Below, one piece after another: positions 50,337-58,168 of a stretch of 62,709 bases of DNA. Location: NCBI GenBank assembly GCA_024653965.1, contig JANLGW010000109.1, forward strand, positions 1 to 62,709, in the 5' to 3' direction. The DNA comes from Rhodospirillales bacterium (GTDB lineage Bacteria; Pseudomonadota; Alphaproteobacteria; Rhodospirillales; Magnetovibrionaceae). Every line of letters begins with the position of its first letter. The stretch's first letter is position 1. Both the position numbers and the translations under genes were made by a program. The notes beneath the pieces are model-generated. The model did not search any database. It was not told the origin of the DNA and was given only the letters and a program-made list of their open reading frames with translations.

Positions 50337-50993
50337 TTATCGAGCGCCCTTGGCGGCAAGCGCCTGGTCGAGTTTTTCTTTAAAGGCGTCGAAAGATTGG
50401 GCGCCCACGATGAGATTGCCGTCCAAGATGAACGATGGTGTAGATTCAATTTTATAAAGATCCGTGGCGCTGGTGCGCGCTTCGACGATGGCGTTCATCA
50501 TCGTTTCGTTGGTGAGGCACGTGTTCACATCCGCGCCGTCCATGCCGTAAAATCTCGCCAGCGCCACCAGGGCACCGCGTGGGTTGGTGGCACGCGACCA
50601 GTCGGCTTGAGTTTCGTAGAGCATGTTGAAAAAGTCGATGTTCCGTTCCGGGCCTGAGCAGCGCACGATCATCAATGCCGCCAGCGCTAGGTTGTCGAGC
50701 GGGAAGTCGTGAAACACAATGCGCACCTTGCCAGTGTCTACATACTCTTTTTTGATGGCGGGCAGGGTATCGGCATGGAAGGCCGCGCAGTGCGGGCAGG
50801 TCAGGGACGAATATTCGTGCAGGACCACTGGCGCGTCTGCCTTGCCGATGGACATTTCACTTAATGCCACATTGGTAGACGCCACTTCGGCCCGCACGGT
50901 TGCAGGCGAAAGGCCCAGCAAAGCGCCGCCGCCCATGCTGACGATGGCGGCGAAAAGGGCGAAGCCTCGCAATGTGTTCGCATATGTGGGCAT
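50337..50993 (-). CDS. DsbA-family thiol-disulfide oxidoreductase
   Basis: 218 residues from the ATG at 50993 after GGAGG. Signal peptide (LRGFALFAAIVSMGGGALLG) and thioredoxin fold with the CPHC active site in SSLTCPHCAAFHADTLP and cis-Pro in KIESTPSFIL. It probably oxidises or isomerises disulfides in the periplasm. The CPHC motif matches E. coli DsbA, but the layout is that of the broader DsbA/thioredoxin_4 family. The dsbA-smc pairing is common in alphaproteobacteria. Confidence 0.9.
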   Translation of the reverse strand: MPTYANTLRGFALFAAIVSMGGGALLGLSPATVRAEVASTNVALSEMSIGKADAPVVLHEYSSLTCPHCAAFHADTLPAIKKEYVDTGKVRIVFHDFPLDNLALAALMIVRCSGPERNIDFFNMLYETQADWSRATNPRGALVALARFYGMDGADVNTCLTNETMMNAIVEARTSATDLYKIESTPSFILDGNLIVGAQSFDAFKEKLDQALAAKGAR

Positions 50994-51126
50994 TAAAGCC
51001 TCCTGCACTACTAGATGTTGATGAATATAGGGTACTGTCCGATGGCGCTCAAGCGCCGCAAGCCCGTAAAACCACAACATGTTGTGGATAACTGGCGGGG
51101 GAGGGGGCAGAATGTGGCATAATCGT

Positions 51127-51702
51127 TTATTCCGGTTCGGTTTTTTGGGTGTTAGCCCGGCCCATGATGGATTGTCCTAAGCGTTCCAAGGCTTGACGCA
51201 ACTCGTCGTCATCTACGTTTGCCACCGTTCCCGCCAAATTCTTCGCTTCGTCCGCGCTTAAGGGGCGTGGGGCTTTTGCCATCGGTTCCCCCTTGGATTT
51301 GGGTAGCGGGCCTTGAACCAATTTGATGCGCACCACGGCTTTGTAGCCAAAAAAGGTATTGATGCGCTCCAGAATCTGGGGTTCCAAGTGCTGTATCTCG
51401 GTCGCCAAGGCGCCCGATGCACAGCGCAAGTGAAGTATGCCGCCGCTGACCCCGTCGCGCGAAAAGACGATCTTTTCCGGTTGGGTGTGTCTGGCCATAT
51501 CATTGCCGACAATTTCAGGCCATTTTGTGACGATGGCGCCGTGGGCGAAACCGTGTCGTCCCAGCATGGATTTGGTCAGCCGATCCACCATGCCCGCCAA
51601 CGGCTTAGGCGCGCGCGTGCGAATGTCGCTGGGCACGATGCCTTTGGGCTTGTCTGCGGCCTTGGGTTTGCCGGGTGCTGTCGAGGTGGGTTTCTTGGTC
51701 AT
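51127..51702 (-). CDS. dciA: DciA family protein (DUF721)
   Basis: 191 residues from MTKKPTSTAPGK at 51702; the frame is open upstream but overlaps mutY. The DciA core is seen in GIVTKWPEIVGNDMARHTQP-type sequence (IVTKWPEIVGNDMARHT), ILHLRCASGALATEIQHL and ILERINTFFGYKAVVRIKL. DciA loads the replicative helicase DnaB in bacteria lacking DnaC. A basic, disordered N-terminus and acidic C-tail flank the core. Divergent from mutY, only 16 bases apart. Confidence 0.88.
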   Translation of the reverse strand: MTKKPTSTAPGKPKAADKPKGIVPSDIRTRAPKPLAGMVDRLTKSMLGRHGFAHGAIVTKWPEIVGNDMARHTQPEKIVFSRDGVSGGILHLRCASGALATEIQHLEPQILERINTFFGYKAVVRIKLVQGPLPKSKGEPMAKAPRPLSADEAKNLAGTVANVDDDELRQALERLGQSIMGRANTQKTEPE

Positions 51703-51718
51703 GCGCTTATGGTAGGGT

Positions 51719-52819
51719 GTGGCGAGTTTGGAAACAATCGCCGTGAGTGCCGTGGACGCTTTTCCCACCAAGCCCCTTACCGACGGGCCCCTTACCGATA
51801 GGCTGCTGGCCTGGTTTGACGACCAGCACCGCGTTTTGCCGTGGCGCGATGCGCCGTGCGGGGCGCGCGATCCGTACCGGGTATGGTTGGCGGAGGTCAT
51901 GCTGCAGCAAACCCAGGTCGCCACCGTCATTCCTTATTATGAGGCTTTTCTGGCCAAATGGCCGAACGTCAAGGCTTTGGCCCGGGCAAACGACGATGCC
52001 GTGATGCACGCTTGGGCTGGGCTGGGGTACTACGCCCGTGCGCGCAACATGTTAAAATGCGCGCGTGCCGTGGCCGATGAGCGTCAGGGCGTTTTTCCCC
52101 GCGATGAAGCCGATTTGTTGAAACTTCCCGGCGTCGGCGCATACACCGCTGCTGCCATTGCTGCCATTGCGTTTAACGGCCCAACGGTGGCGGTGGACGG
52201 TAATGTGATCCGCACGCTTTCGCGCCTTTATGCCATTGATGCTGAAATGCCCAAGGGTAAGGATGCGGTGGCGCACAAGGCTCGCGCCCTGTTGCCGATG
52301 GCGCGTGGCGGCGATTTTGCCGAAGCCCTGATGGATTTGGGCGCAAGAGTGTGCCGACCGAAAAATCCAGATTGCCCAGCGTGCCCATGGGCAGATGCCT
52401 GTCTTGCCTTGGCGACGGGCGATCCTTTGGCCTATCCGAGAAAGGCCGTCAAAAAAACCAAACCGACACGACGCGGCTGGGTCTTTTGGGTAGAGCGCCA
52501 AGATGGCAGCGTGGTGCTGGAAAAGCGCCCCGGCAAGGGACTGTTGGGCGGCATGATGGGCTTTCCCACCACCGCATGGCAGGCCGATGTACTTAGCGCC
52601 GAGGCCGCCGCCCAATCTTGGCCCTCTCAATCCTGCGTCGTCTTGCCCGGGCGGGTTACGCATACCTTTACCCATTTCCATTTGGAGCTTCAGGTTATGC
52701 GCGTCACCTCGGAAGATGCGGGCGCGGGACAGTGGTGCCATCCAGACGAATTGAGCGCACACGCCTTGCCCAGTCTGATGCAAAAAGTCGCTCGTCACGT
52801 TTTAGCGCTTAGGGTTTAA
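51719..52819 (+). CDS. mutY: adenine DNA glycosylase
   Basis: Removes adenine opposite 8-oxoguanine. Helix-hairpin-helix with LPGVGAYTAAAIAAIAF and catalytic Asp in TVAVDGNVIR; catalytic Glu in LAEVMLQQTQV. The [4Fe-4S] Cys set is CRPKNPDCPACPWADAC. The C-terminal MutT-like domain (VTHTFTHFHLELQVMRV) reads the 8-oxoG. 366 residues. GTG start at 51719; a later GTG at 51743 is possible. Overlaps the Hpt gene tail to tail by 4 bases. Confidence 0.94.
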   Translation: MASLETIAVSAVDAFPTKPLTDGPLTDRLLAWFDDQHRVLPWRDAPCGARDPYRVWLAEVMLQQTQVATVIPYYEAFLAKWPNVKALARANDDAVMHAWAGLGYYARARNMLKCARAVADERQGVFPRDEADLLKLPGVGAYTAAAIAAIAFNGPTVAVDGNVIRTLSRLYAIDAEMPKGKDAVAHKARALLPMARGGDFAEALMDLGARVCRPKNPDCPACPWADACLALATGDPLAYPRKAVKKTKPTRRGWVFWVERQDGSVVLEKRPGKGLLGGMMGFPTTAWQADVLSAEAAAQSWPSQSCVVLPGRVTHTFTHFHLELQVMRVTSEDAGAGQWCHPDELSAHALPSLMQKVARHVLALRV

Positions 52820-53187
52820 TTTTGCGCTTGGCTGCGCACGGCCTCGATGGCGGCATCGACTTCGCCGGGAATGATGTTTAGCAGTTCTTGGGTTTTGCGC
52901 TGGATGGCCTCTGTGTCGCCCGCGTCGCAGGCTGCTTGCAGTTCCATCGCCACATCGCCCGCTCTGGGCGCGCCATAGGTGCGGCATAGGCCTTTTAAGG
53001 AATGCGCCTGGAGGCGCAGATCTGCTATGTCGCCGCCGTTTTTCTGATAATCGCGGATAGCCTGAATACGTTTTTCGACGTCGCTCTTGAAAAGGGTCAT
53101 GAGCTTTAGCGCCGCGTCTCTGCCAACATCTTCGATCAATTGGTGGATGATCTCCAGGTCAGGCACAGCGCGGGCTCCAGCATTCAA
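52816..53187 (-). CDS. histidine phosphotransfer (Hpt) domain protein
   Basis: 123 residues made of one Hpt four-helix bundle. The phosphorylated His lies in LQAHSLKGLCRTYGA (about residue 62). It passes phosphate between a hybrid kinase and a response regulator. Its partner is not next to it; a lone receiver protein is encoded 4.5 kb away (57707-58072). It starts 8 bases after apt ends, so the two are co-transcribed. Confidence 0.88.
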   Translation of the reverse strand: MNAGARAVPDLEIIHQLIEDVGRDAALKLMTLFKSDVEKRIQAIRDYQKNGGDIADLRLQAHSLKGLCRTYGAPRAGDVAMELQAACDAGDTEAIQRKTQELLNIIPGEVDAAIEAVRSQAQN

Positions 53188-53195
53188 GATGGGGT

Positions 53196-53711
53196 TTATT
53201 CGTCGTAGGCGATCAGCGATTCAAAAGGCGCTTTCAATTTGGCGCGACCGCCGAGGAACGTAAGTTCTATGATTGCCGCCGTGCCGACTACGTTGCCGCC
53301 GACTTTATTGCACAACTCGATGGCGGCGTTCAGCGTACCGCCAGTGGCGAGCAGGTCGTCCAAAATGACCACACGCTGTCCGGGGTGGATGGCATCGTCT
53401 TGAATTTCGATTTTGTCAGTGCCGTATTCCAGCTCGTATTCGTAACTGATGGTTCCGCCGGGCAGCTTGCCCGCCTTGCGCGCCATGGCAAATCCACAGC
53501 CCAACTTCAATGCCAGGGGTGCTGCAACTAAAAAGCCGCGTGATTCGATGCCGACTAAAATGTCCGGCTGATAGGCACCCACGATGCGCGCCATGCGTCC
53601 CATGGCGACCTGCCACGCGTCGGGGTGGGCCAACAGGGTGGAAATGTCATAAAATAAGATGCCGGGTTTGGGGAAATCGGGAATGCCGCGAATGTATTCT
53701 TTAATGTCCAT
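53196..53711 (-). CDS. apt: adenine phosphoribosyltransferase
   Basis: Salvages adenine to AMP with PRPP. PRPP loop [21 protein letters not shown]-terminal [19 protein letters not shown] and [14 protein letters not shown] are typical. 171 residues, normal. In one unit with the Hpt gene. Confidence 0.96.
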   Translation of the reverse strand: MDIKEYIRGIPDFPKPGILFYDISTLLAHPDAWQVAMGRMARIVGAYQPDILVGIESRGFLVAAPLALKLGCGFAMARKAGKLPGGTISYEYELEYGTDKIEIQDDAIHPGQRVVILDDLLATGGTLNAAIELCNKVGGNVVGTAAIIELTFLGGRAKLKAPFESLIAYDE

Positions 53712-53786
53712 GTGCGCTAGGTCCTGTTCGGTTCTCGGCTGCGGAGTGTGTTCAGGATGATCTTACGCTACGGTCTAGCCATAAGA

Positions 53787-53815
53787 AAAGAGCCCTGCGC
53801 TAGGCCGGGCTCTTT
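53787..53815. terminator. terminator after the first cytochrome c gene
   Basis: AAAGAGCCC (53787-53795) pairs with GGGCTCTTT (53807-53815); it can work on both strands. It lies just after the stop of the 53839-54210 gene and before apt. Confidence 0.85.
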
Positions 53816-53838
53816 AAGGGATCATAATTTGATTGGAC

Positions 53839-54210
53839 TTAGTTATCTTTGCCCGTGATGTAAGCGATGATTGCGGCGCGTTCATCGTCTTTTTTGACTT
53901 TGACGGTCATCGCGGTTGGTTTGCCGATGAATTTTTTCGGATCGGCAATCCACTCATTAATGTTTTCAAGGTTCCAGGTGAAGCTGGCTCCCTGTAGAGC
54001 CTTGTAATTCGCGAAGTTGGTGCCGCCAGCTCGGCGGCCGATGATGCCCGCTAACGAAGGGCCGACTTTATGCACGCCCTGCTCCAGTGAATGGCAGGTG
54101 CCGCATTTTTTGTTGAACAGCGTTTCGCCGTCGCTTTCGGCAAATGCCGCGCCGCTGGAAAGGGCGATGGCGGCGGTAATGCTAAGCGCCAGAAATGGGG
54201 GGGTCTTCAT
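53839..54210 (-). CDS. class I cytochrome c
   Basis: 123 residues: signal peptide (LALSITAAIALSSGAAFA) then a c550/c2-type fold with heme site CGTCH, HKVGPSLAGIIGR and the axial Met in GKPTAMTVKVKK. Periplasmic electron carrier. The second cytochrome gene 306 bases upstream is a paralogue of similar length. The promoter region holds a 15-bp tandem repeat. Confidence 0.92.
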   Translation of the reverse strand: MKTPPFLALSITAAIALSSGAAFAESDGETLFNKKCGTCHSLEQGVHKVGPSLAGIIGRRAGGTNFANYKALQGASFTWNLENINEWIADPKKFIGKPTAMTVKVKKDDERAAIIAYITGKDN

Positions 54211-54331
54211 AAGGTGGGCCTCCTATAAACTCTTGAAAAGTGACGCTTAAACCAGATTTTTCGTAAAATCAGGCGCCTCTCAATACCGTACCCCCTCTAG
54301 CTTAGCAACAGTCCACAAAGATTAGGTCATA

Positions 54332-54361
54332 TAAATAGAGTTTATCTAAATAGAGTTTATC
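54332..54361 (-). repeat. perfect 15-bp tandem repeat
   Basis: TAAATAGAGTTTATC occurs twice head to tail (54332-54346 and 54347-54361), about 120-150 bases upstream of the cytochrome start at 54210. Two helical-phase-related copies suggest a regulator binding site; the regulator is unknown. Confidence 0.85.
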
Positions 54362-54379
54362 GCGATTTTGTGACTTATG

Positions 54380-54437
54380 GGGTGATTCACACAATAGGTT
54401 GAAGCAAAAATGCTTCAACCTATTGTGATCGCAACTC
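54380..54437 (-). repeat. structured dispersed repeat, partial inverted copy 3
   Basis: Contains the perfect hairpin CACAATAGGTTGAAGCA/TGCTTCAACCTATTGTG with loop AAAAA plus the flanking GATCGCAACTCTAA and GGTGATTCAC, which match the left third of the full element read on the minus strand. Hairpins b (mostly) and c and the right end are missing. Confidence 0.75.
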
Positions 54438-54442
54438 TAACG

Positions 54443-54475
54443 AAAAAAGCCCCGCCGAAATTCGACGGGGCTTTT
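54443..54475. terminator. terminator after the second cytochrome c gene
   Basis: AAAAAAGCCCCG pairs with CGGGGCTTTT (loop of CGAAATTCGA with its own short helix). T-run on the minus strand after the cytochrome gene ending at 54517; also workable on the plus strand. Confidence 0.88.
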
Positions 54476-54516
54476 AAAGTCGGTCAACAAGGCGCATGCC
54501 TTAGTTGTAGCTGGCC

Positions 54517-54912
54517 TTAGTCGTGGCTGGCTTTCAAGTATTCGATGATCGCGGCGCGTTCTTCGGGTTTCTTGATTTTGGCGGACATGGCAGTCTTTTG
54601 AGCGCCAACGACGCCCTCATTGTCCTTCAAGAAGGCCTTCTGATCGGTGATCCAAGCGTCCATCTTCGCATCATCCCAGGAGAAGGAAGCGCCCTTCATG
54701 GCCTGGTACTTGCCATAACCTTCGGCGGTGCCAGCGGCGCGGCCAATAACACCAGCCAACGACGGCCCGATTTTGTGTTCGCCGGCTTTCACCGAGTGGC
54801 ACGATCCGCATTTTTTCTTAAACAGATCTTCACCACCGTCGGCCATGGCGGAACTGCTGATGGTGGCAATGGCGGCGGCAAGGCCAAGCGCCAAAAATTT
54901 TGTGGTCTTCAT
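54517..54912 (-). CDS. class I cytochrome c, paralogue
   Basis: 131 residues from the ATG at 54912 after GGAG; the ATG five codons upstream includes the ribosome site. Signal peptide (FLALGLAAAIATISSSAMA), heme site CGSCH, HKIGPSLAGVIGR, and axial Met in GAQKTAMSAKIKKPEER. Close to its neighbour in layout (SF.W in GASFSWDDAKM against GASFTWNLENI), so the pair arose by duplication. Confidence 0.92.
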   Translation of the reverse strand: MKTTKFLALGLAAAIATISSSAMADGGEDLFKKKCGSCHSVKAGEHKIGPSLAGVIGRAAGTAEGYGKYQAMKGASFSWDDAKMDAWITDQKAFLKDNEGVVGAQKTAMSAKIKKPEERAAIIEYLKASHD

Positions 54913-55094
54913 GTGTTGCGTCTCCATAATTTTATTTGTGATGCGTCCCCTGAATTCGGTCTCCCCTGAACTCGGTCGCTTTTCAATAGCAAATACGCCC
55001 CCCTTTTGGCAACAGCCCGTAACTGGCGCATTGTGCGATGGGGGGATTATAGGGGGGAAAGGGCTAATTTGCTAGAGTCTGAGCGTTTAGGCCG

Positions 55095-56273
55095 TTAGGG
55101 GCGGCTTAAATCTCGCCATATGGCGTAATCGCGGCGAAATTTTTGCAATGAATTCCATATGTTAGCAAAGTCGGAATCTTGTTGGGACAGTTCATGCCGG
55201 GTTTCTTTCCAGGCCGATTGGAGAGCGCCAAGAACTGGATCTGGCCAACGGCGGATGTGAACGCCAGCCAAGCCTAAATCTTTTAATGCGTCGAATTGCA
55301 GGGCATCGGCGCGGGTAAGGGCAAAACGAACATTGTCTCCGCAGGTTTGTTCGACGGCTAAACGTGCGTTTTGCGAAAGGCTGCTCCATACATCTTCATT
55401 GATTGCCAATGCGAACAGGGTGACTGGCCGTTGCCAACCGGGAAAATAATAGTGGCGGGCGAAGCGGTTGAAGCCCATCTGGGCGTCCACGACGGGGAGC
55501 GAGTATTCGGCGCCATCGAGTCGATGATCTTCAAGTGCCGCTAAGATAGTGTCAGCATCCATGTCGAAAATATTTGCGCCCATTTTTTTCAGCACGTTTG
55601 CGCTTAACCCGAAAGCGCGAATGTTGAGGCCCTTGAAATCATCCGGCTTGTGAATGGGTTCGCGGTACCAACCGGAGCCTTCCGGAGGGATCGCTCCGCA
55701 GAGTACGGCGTGTACTCCTCGGCGTTGGAATAAGTCCTCAAACAAATCGCGCCCGCCGCCATGGTAAAACCACGCCAGCAATTCATCTGCTTGAGGGCCG
55801 AAGGGAATGGCGGTGAACAGCTGCAATGCGGGTGAGTCAGGCGCCCATTGGCCGGGGGTGGTGAAGACCGCTTCGACTGTTTCCGACGTTACGGCGTCGA
55901 ATGTATCGGTTGTGGGCACCAGTGCTCCGGCAGCAAAAATTTGTGCGTCGATGGCGCCACCCGACGTCGCGGCCAGACCCTGTTCAAGGCGTAAGGCCAT
56001 TTCGCCCAGCACGGGGAGTTCGGGTGAAAATAGGCTGACGATGCGCAATCGGACGGCATTGTGGGTTTGTGGCGTGGCGCGGGAGGGGGAGGTAGGGGCG
56101 GCATTCGTTTCGTCTATTTTTTGGGCGGCATTTGCAATCGGCAAAGTTTCTGAATTTGGAATGGCATCGGGTGGCGCGAGGCGCGCCTTTTGCAGGCTGG
56201 GTGCGACGAACGTGGTGCCAACCATGACACCAATAATCACACCGCTGATGATGCCAATTAGGATTTTGCGCAT
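55095..56273 (-). CDS. membrane-anchored TRAP-type substrate-binding protein (DctP family)
   Basis: 392 residues. An N-terminal hydrophobic helix (ILIGIISGVIIGVMVGTTFV) with no clear cleavage site suggests a membrane anchor, followed by a Pro/Ala linker (about 30-75). Residues about 75-390 match the DctP fold: PGQWAPDSPALQLFTAIPF, GWYREPIHKPDDFKGLNIRA, LDGAEYSLPVVDAQMGFNRF and PGWQRPVTLFALAINEDVW. No DctQ/DctM permease genes are adjacent, so it is an orphan; it may be a sensor or pair with distant permeases. Confidence 0.85.
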   Translation of the reverse strand: MRKILIGIISGVIIGVMVGTTFVAPSLQKARLAPPDAIPNSETLPIANAAQKIDETNAAPTSPSRATPQTHNAVRLRIVSLFSPELPVLGEMALRLEQGLAATSGGAIDAQIFAAGALVPTTDTFDAVTSETVEAVFTTPGQWAPDSPALQLFTAIPFGPQADELLAWFYHGGGRDLFEDLFQRRGVHAVLCGAIPPEGSGWYREPIHKPDDFKGLNIRAFGLSANVLKKMGANIFDMDADTILAALEDHRLDGAEYSLPVVDAQMGFNRFARHYYFPGWQRPVTLFALAINEDVWSSLSQNARLAVEQTCGDNVRFALTRADALQFDALKDLGLAGVHIRRWPDPVLGALQSAWKETRHELSQQDSDFANIWNSLQKFRRDYAIWRDLSRP

Positions 56274-56548
56274 GCCAGAGGACCGCTTGGGTCGGCCGCT
56301 ACTCCTTTGGAATTTTGGATCAAATTCAGAGGAAGGATAGCAGCGGCTGAGGGGCGGGAAAAGGGTCCGATTACTCTTTAAAATTATCCCGGAACCCTTA
56401 CTACTCTAGAATCAGTGTAAAACATTTCACTGTATTTTATGGTAAAATTTGATTATAAAAGACTAATCTAAGATGTCTTAGCTGGGCGTATTTGAAATGA
56501 TGCTCGAGCCGTTTGGTGTTGGGCTGTCGCAAGAGAAGGAACGGTTTA

Positions 56549-56872
56549 ATGGCTCCGTTGGATAGCGCTTTGTCGCTTCGTAAACAGCAACTTCAAGAAG
56601 CGCTCGATCTGTTGATTGAGAAACACGGCGCACAGAGCGAAACCGTAGCGGTGATTCGTGCGCGCCTTGACGAAGTTCATGATGAATTGGCGAGCGTTAC
56701 GTTGACGAGGGATGCCAATCATGCTGCGGGCAGCGCTGATGTGATTTCGATGATGGGTGGCCCAAAAGTTAAAGACGCAGCTTTGATGTTCGTGATTTTG
56801 GGCGGCATCCTGATTTTCGCGTTTGGTGGCGTATCGACCATGTTCGTCATTATGATGGCGGTGAAGTGGTAA
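56549..56872 (+). CDS. small membrane protein with coiled coil
   Basis: 107 residues from MAPLDSALSLRKQQ, with AAGGAA eight bases upstream. A helical coiled-coil region (about 5-55, LQEALDLLIEKHGAQSET) and a C-terminal transmembrane helix (DAALMFVILGGILIFAFGGV). Family not recognised. Upstream 56380-56475 is AT-rich, likely the promoter; a strong terminator follows. Confidence 0.7.
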   Translation: MAPLDSALSLRKQQLQEALDLLIEKHGAQSETVAVIRARLDEVHDELASVTLTRDANHAAGSADVISMMGGPKVKDAALMFVILGGILIFAFGGVSTMFVIMMAVKW

Positions 56873-56944
56873 AGCGGCAGCGGCATTGATCTAAAACCTC
56901 CTCCGCAGATGGGCTCTCTCCCCCCTTGAGCCCTAATGCACAAA

Positions 56945-56977
56945 AGCCCGGAGCATAGCCTCCGGGCTCTTTTTTTG
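56945..56977 (+). terminator. intrinsic terminator after the small membrane protein
   Basis: AGCCCGGAG pairs with CTCCGGGCT, followed by CTTTTTTTG on the plus strand. Confidence 0.9.
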
Positions 56978-57025
56978 TGTTTTTGATGGATGGTTATGGA
57001 GGAAATGCGGGGAGTTGACCGATGC

Positions 57026-57164
57026 CTAGAGTGCGATCGTAATAGGTTGAAGCATTTTTGCTTCAGCCTATGGCGTGAATCGCCCTCTAATATATTGATA
57101 GGGGCGGATTCACGCTTTAGCTTGGACTACATAAATGATTCCACCTAAAGCGATTCGACCCTAG
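57026..57164 (+). repeat. structured dispersed repeat, full copy 2
   Basis: Same architecture as 9672-9799: left end CTAGAGTGCGATCG (57026-57039), hairpin a with TTTTT loop, hairpin b (GCGTGAATCGCCCTCT to GGGGCGGATTCACGC), hairpin c extended in its loop (CTTTAGCTTGGA to CCACCTAAAG) and right end CGATTCGACCCTAG (57151-57164). 139 bp; differences fall mostly in loops or keep pairing. It lies just before gpt. Confidence 0.85.
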
Positions 57165-57220
57165 GGATCGGCCACGCTGCAACACACCGTTTGATGTTCA
57201 ATGGGCGAGAACCCTGCGCC

Positions 57221-57712
57221 ATGGCAGACAAAATAGACGAAGAACAAAGCCGTATCGTGACCTGGGACGAGGTTCACCGCGACGCTCGTTTTTTGGTGCG
57301 TAAGCTGATGAAAGTGGGGCCGTGGAAGGGTATCATTGCGCTGACCCGGGGTGGTTTGGTTCCGGCTGCCATAGTTGCGCGGGAAATGGATATCCACATG
57401 ATCGACACGCTGTGCATTTCAGCGTATGCCGATCAAAAAATGGGTGCCGTCAATGTGCTAAAAGAGCCTTGGCAAGCGGTTAAGGAGCAAGGCGAGGGCT
57501 GGTTGGTGGTGGACGATCTGGTGGATACCGGGGCCACCATGAAAACCGCGCGAAACCTTTTGCCGAAAGCTTACTTCGCCACCGTTTACGCTAAACCGAA
57601 TGGTGCGGGTGTGGTCGATATGTACGTTCACGGCGTCGAGCAGGCGACCTGGGTGTATTTCCCGTGGGATACAGAAACCCGTCCGGTTACGCCCTTAGCG
57701 CGAGACTTATAG
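57221..57712 (+). CDS. gpt: xanthine-guanine phosphoribosyltransferase
   Basis: 163 residues from MADKIDEEQSRIVTW at 57221. PRPP loop WLVVDDLVDTGATMK, catalytic TRGGLVPAAIVAREMDI and the C-terminal VYFPWDTETRPVTPLARDL are typical of Gpt. Salvages guanine and xanthine. The last 6 bases overlap the end of the receiver gene on the other strand. Confidence 0.93.
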   Translation: MADKIDEEQSRIVTWDEVHRDARFLVRKLMKVGPWKGIIALTRGGLVPAAIVAREMDIHMIDTLCISAYADQKMGAVNVLKEPWQAVKEQGEGWLVVDDLVDTGATMKTARNLLPKAYFATVYAKPNGAGVVDMYVHGVEQATWVYFPWDTETRPVTPLARDL

Positions 57713-58072
57713 GTTTAGCGCTTTGTCCACGGATTTTTGCAAAGATTGCATATTTACAGGCTTTCTGAGGTATCCGGCAGGCTTGAATTCCGCCACGACG
57801 GAATTCAATTCATCGAGGTCGTGAACGGTGTAGATAATCACCGGAATGTCTGCCGTGTGGGTTTGGGCTTTTAGTTTCTTTAAAAACTCACCGCCGTCCA
57901 TGCCCGGCATGGCCATGTCCAGAATGATCAAGTCGGGGCGGTTGGTTGAGGCCATTTCAAGGCCTGCGAGCGCAGATGTGGCAGAGAGAACCTCATGGTT
58001 CGCATCTTCTAAAAACAATGGAATGATTTGATGCATGTTTTGGTCATCGTCAATGAGCAGAATCTTTGCCAT
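57707..58072 (-). CDS. stand-alone response regulator receiver
   Basis: 121 residues from MAKILLIDDDQNMHQ at 58072. CheY-like receiver: acidic pocket DDD near the front, phospho-acceptor Asp in LIILDMAMPGMDGGEFL (about 53), Thr in VIIYTVHDLDE and Lys in YLRKPVNMQSL. No output domain, so it signals by protein contact. A candidate partner is the lone Hpt protein (52816-53187) or the DUF2336 protein upstream. Confidence 0.93.
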   Translation of the reverse strand: MAKILLIDDDQNMHQIIPLFLEDANHEVLSATSALAGLEMASTNRPDLIILDMAMPGMDGGEFLKKLKAQTHTADIPVIIYTVHDLDELNSVVAEFKPAGYLRKPVNMQSLQKSVDKALNL

Positions 58073-58168
58073 GAGAGGTCCTATAAGATGTGCAAAATGC
58101 AAAAAGAAACGGTAACGGAAGCGTGAGTTTCAACAAGGATGTCAAACAACTGCGGTTAAAATTTAAGC

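Larger units (their letters stand above)
54211..54516. other. intergenic region between two cytochrome c genes
   Basis: About 306 bases holding, from left to right, the presumed promoter of the first cytochrome gene, the 15-bp tandem repeat (54332-54361), the partial structured repeat (54380-54437) and the terminator of the second cytochrome gene. Confidence 0.7.
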
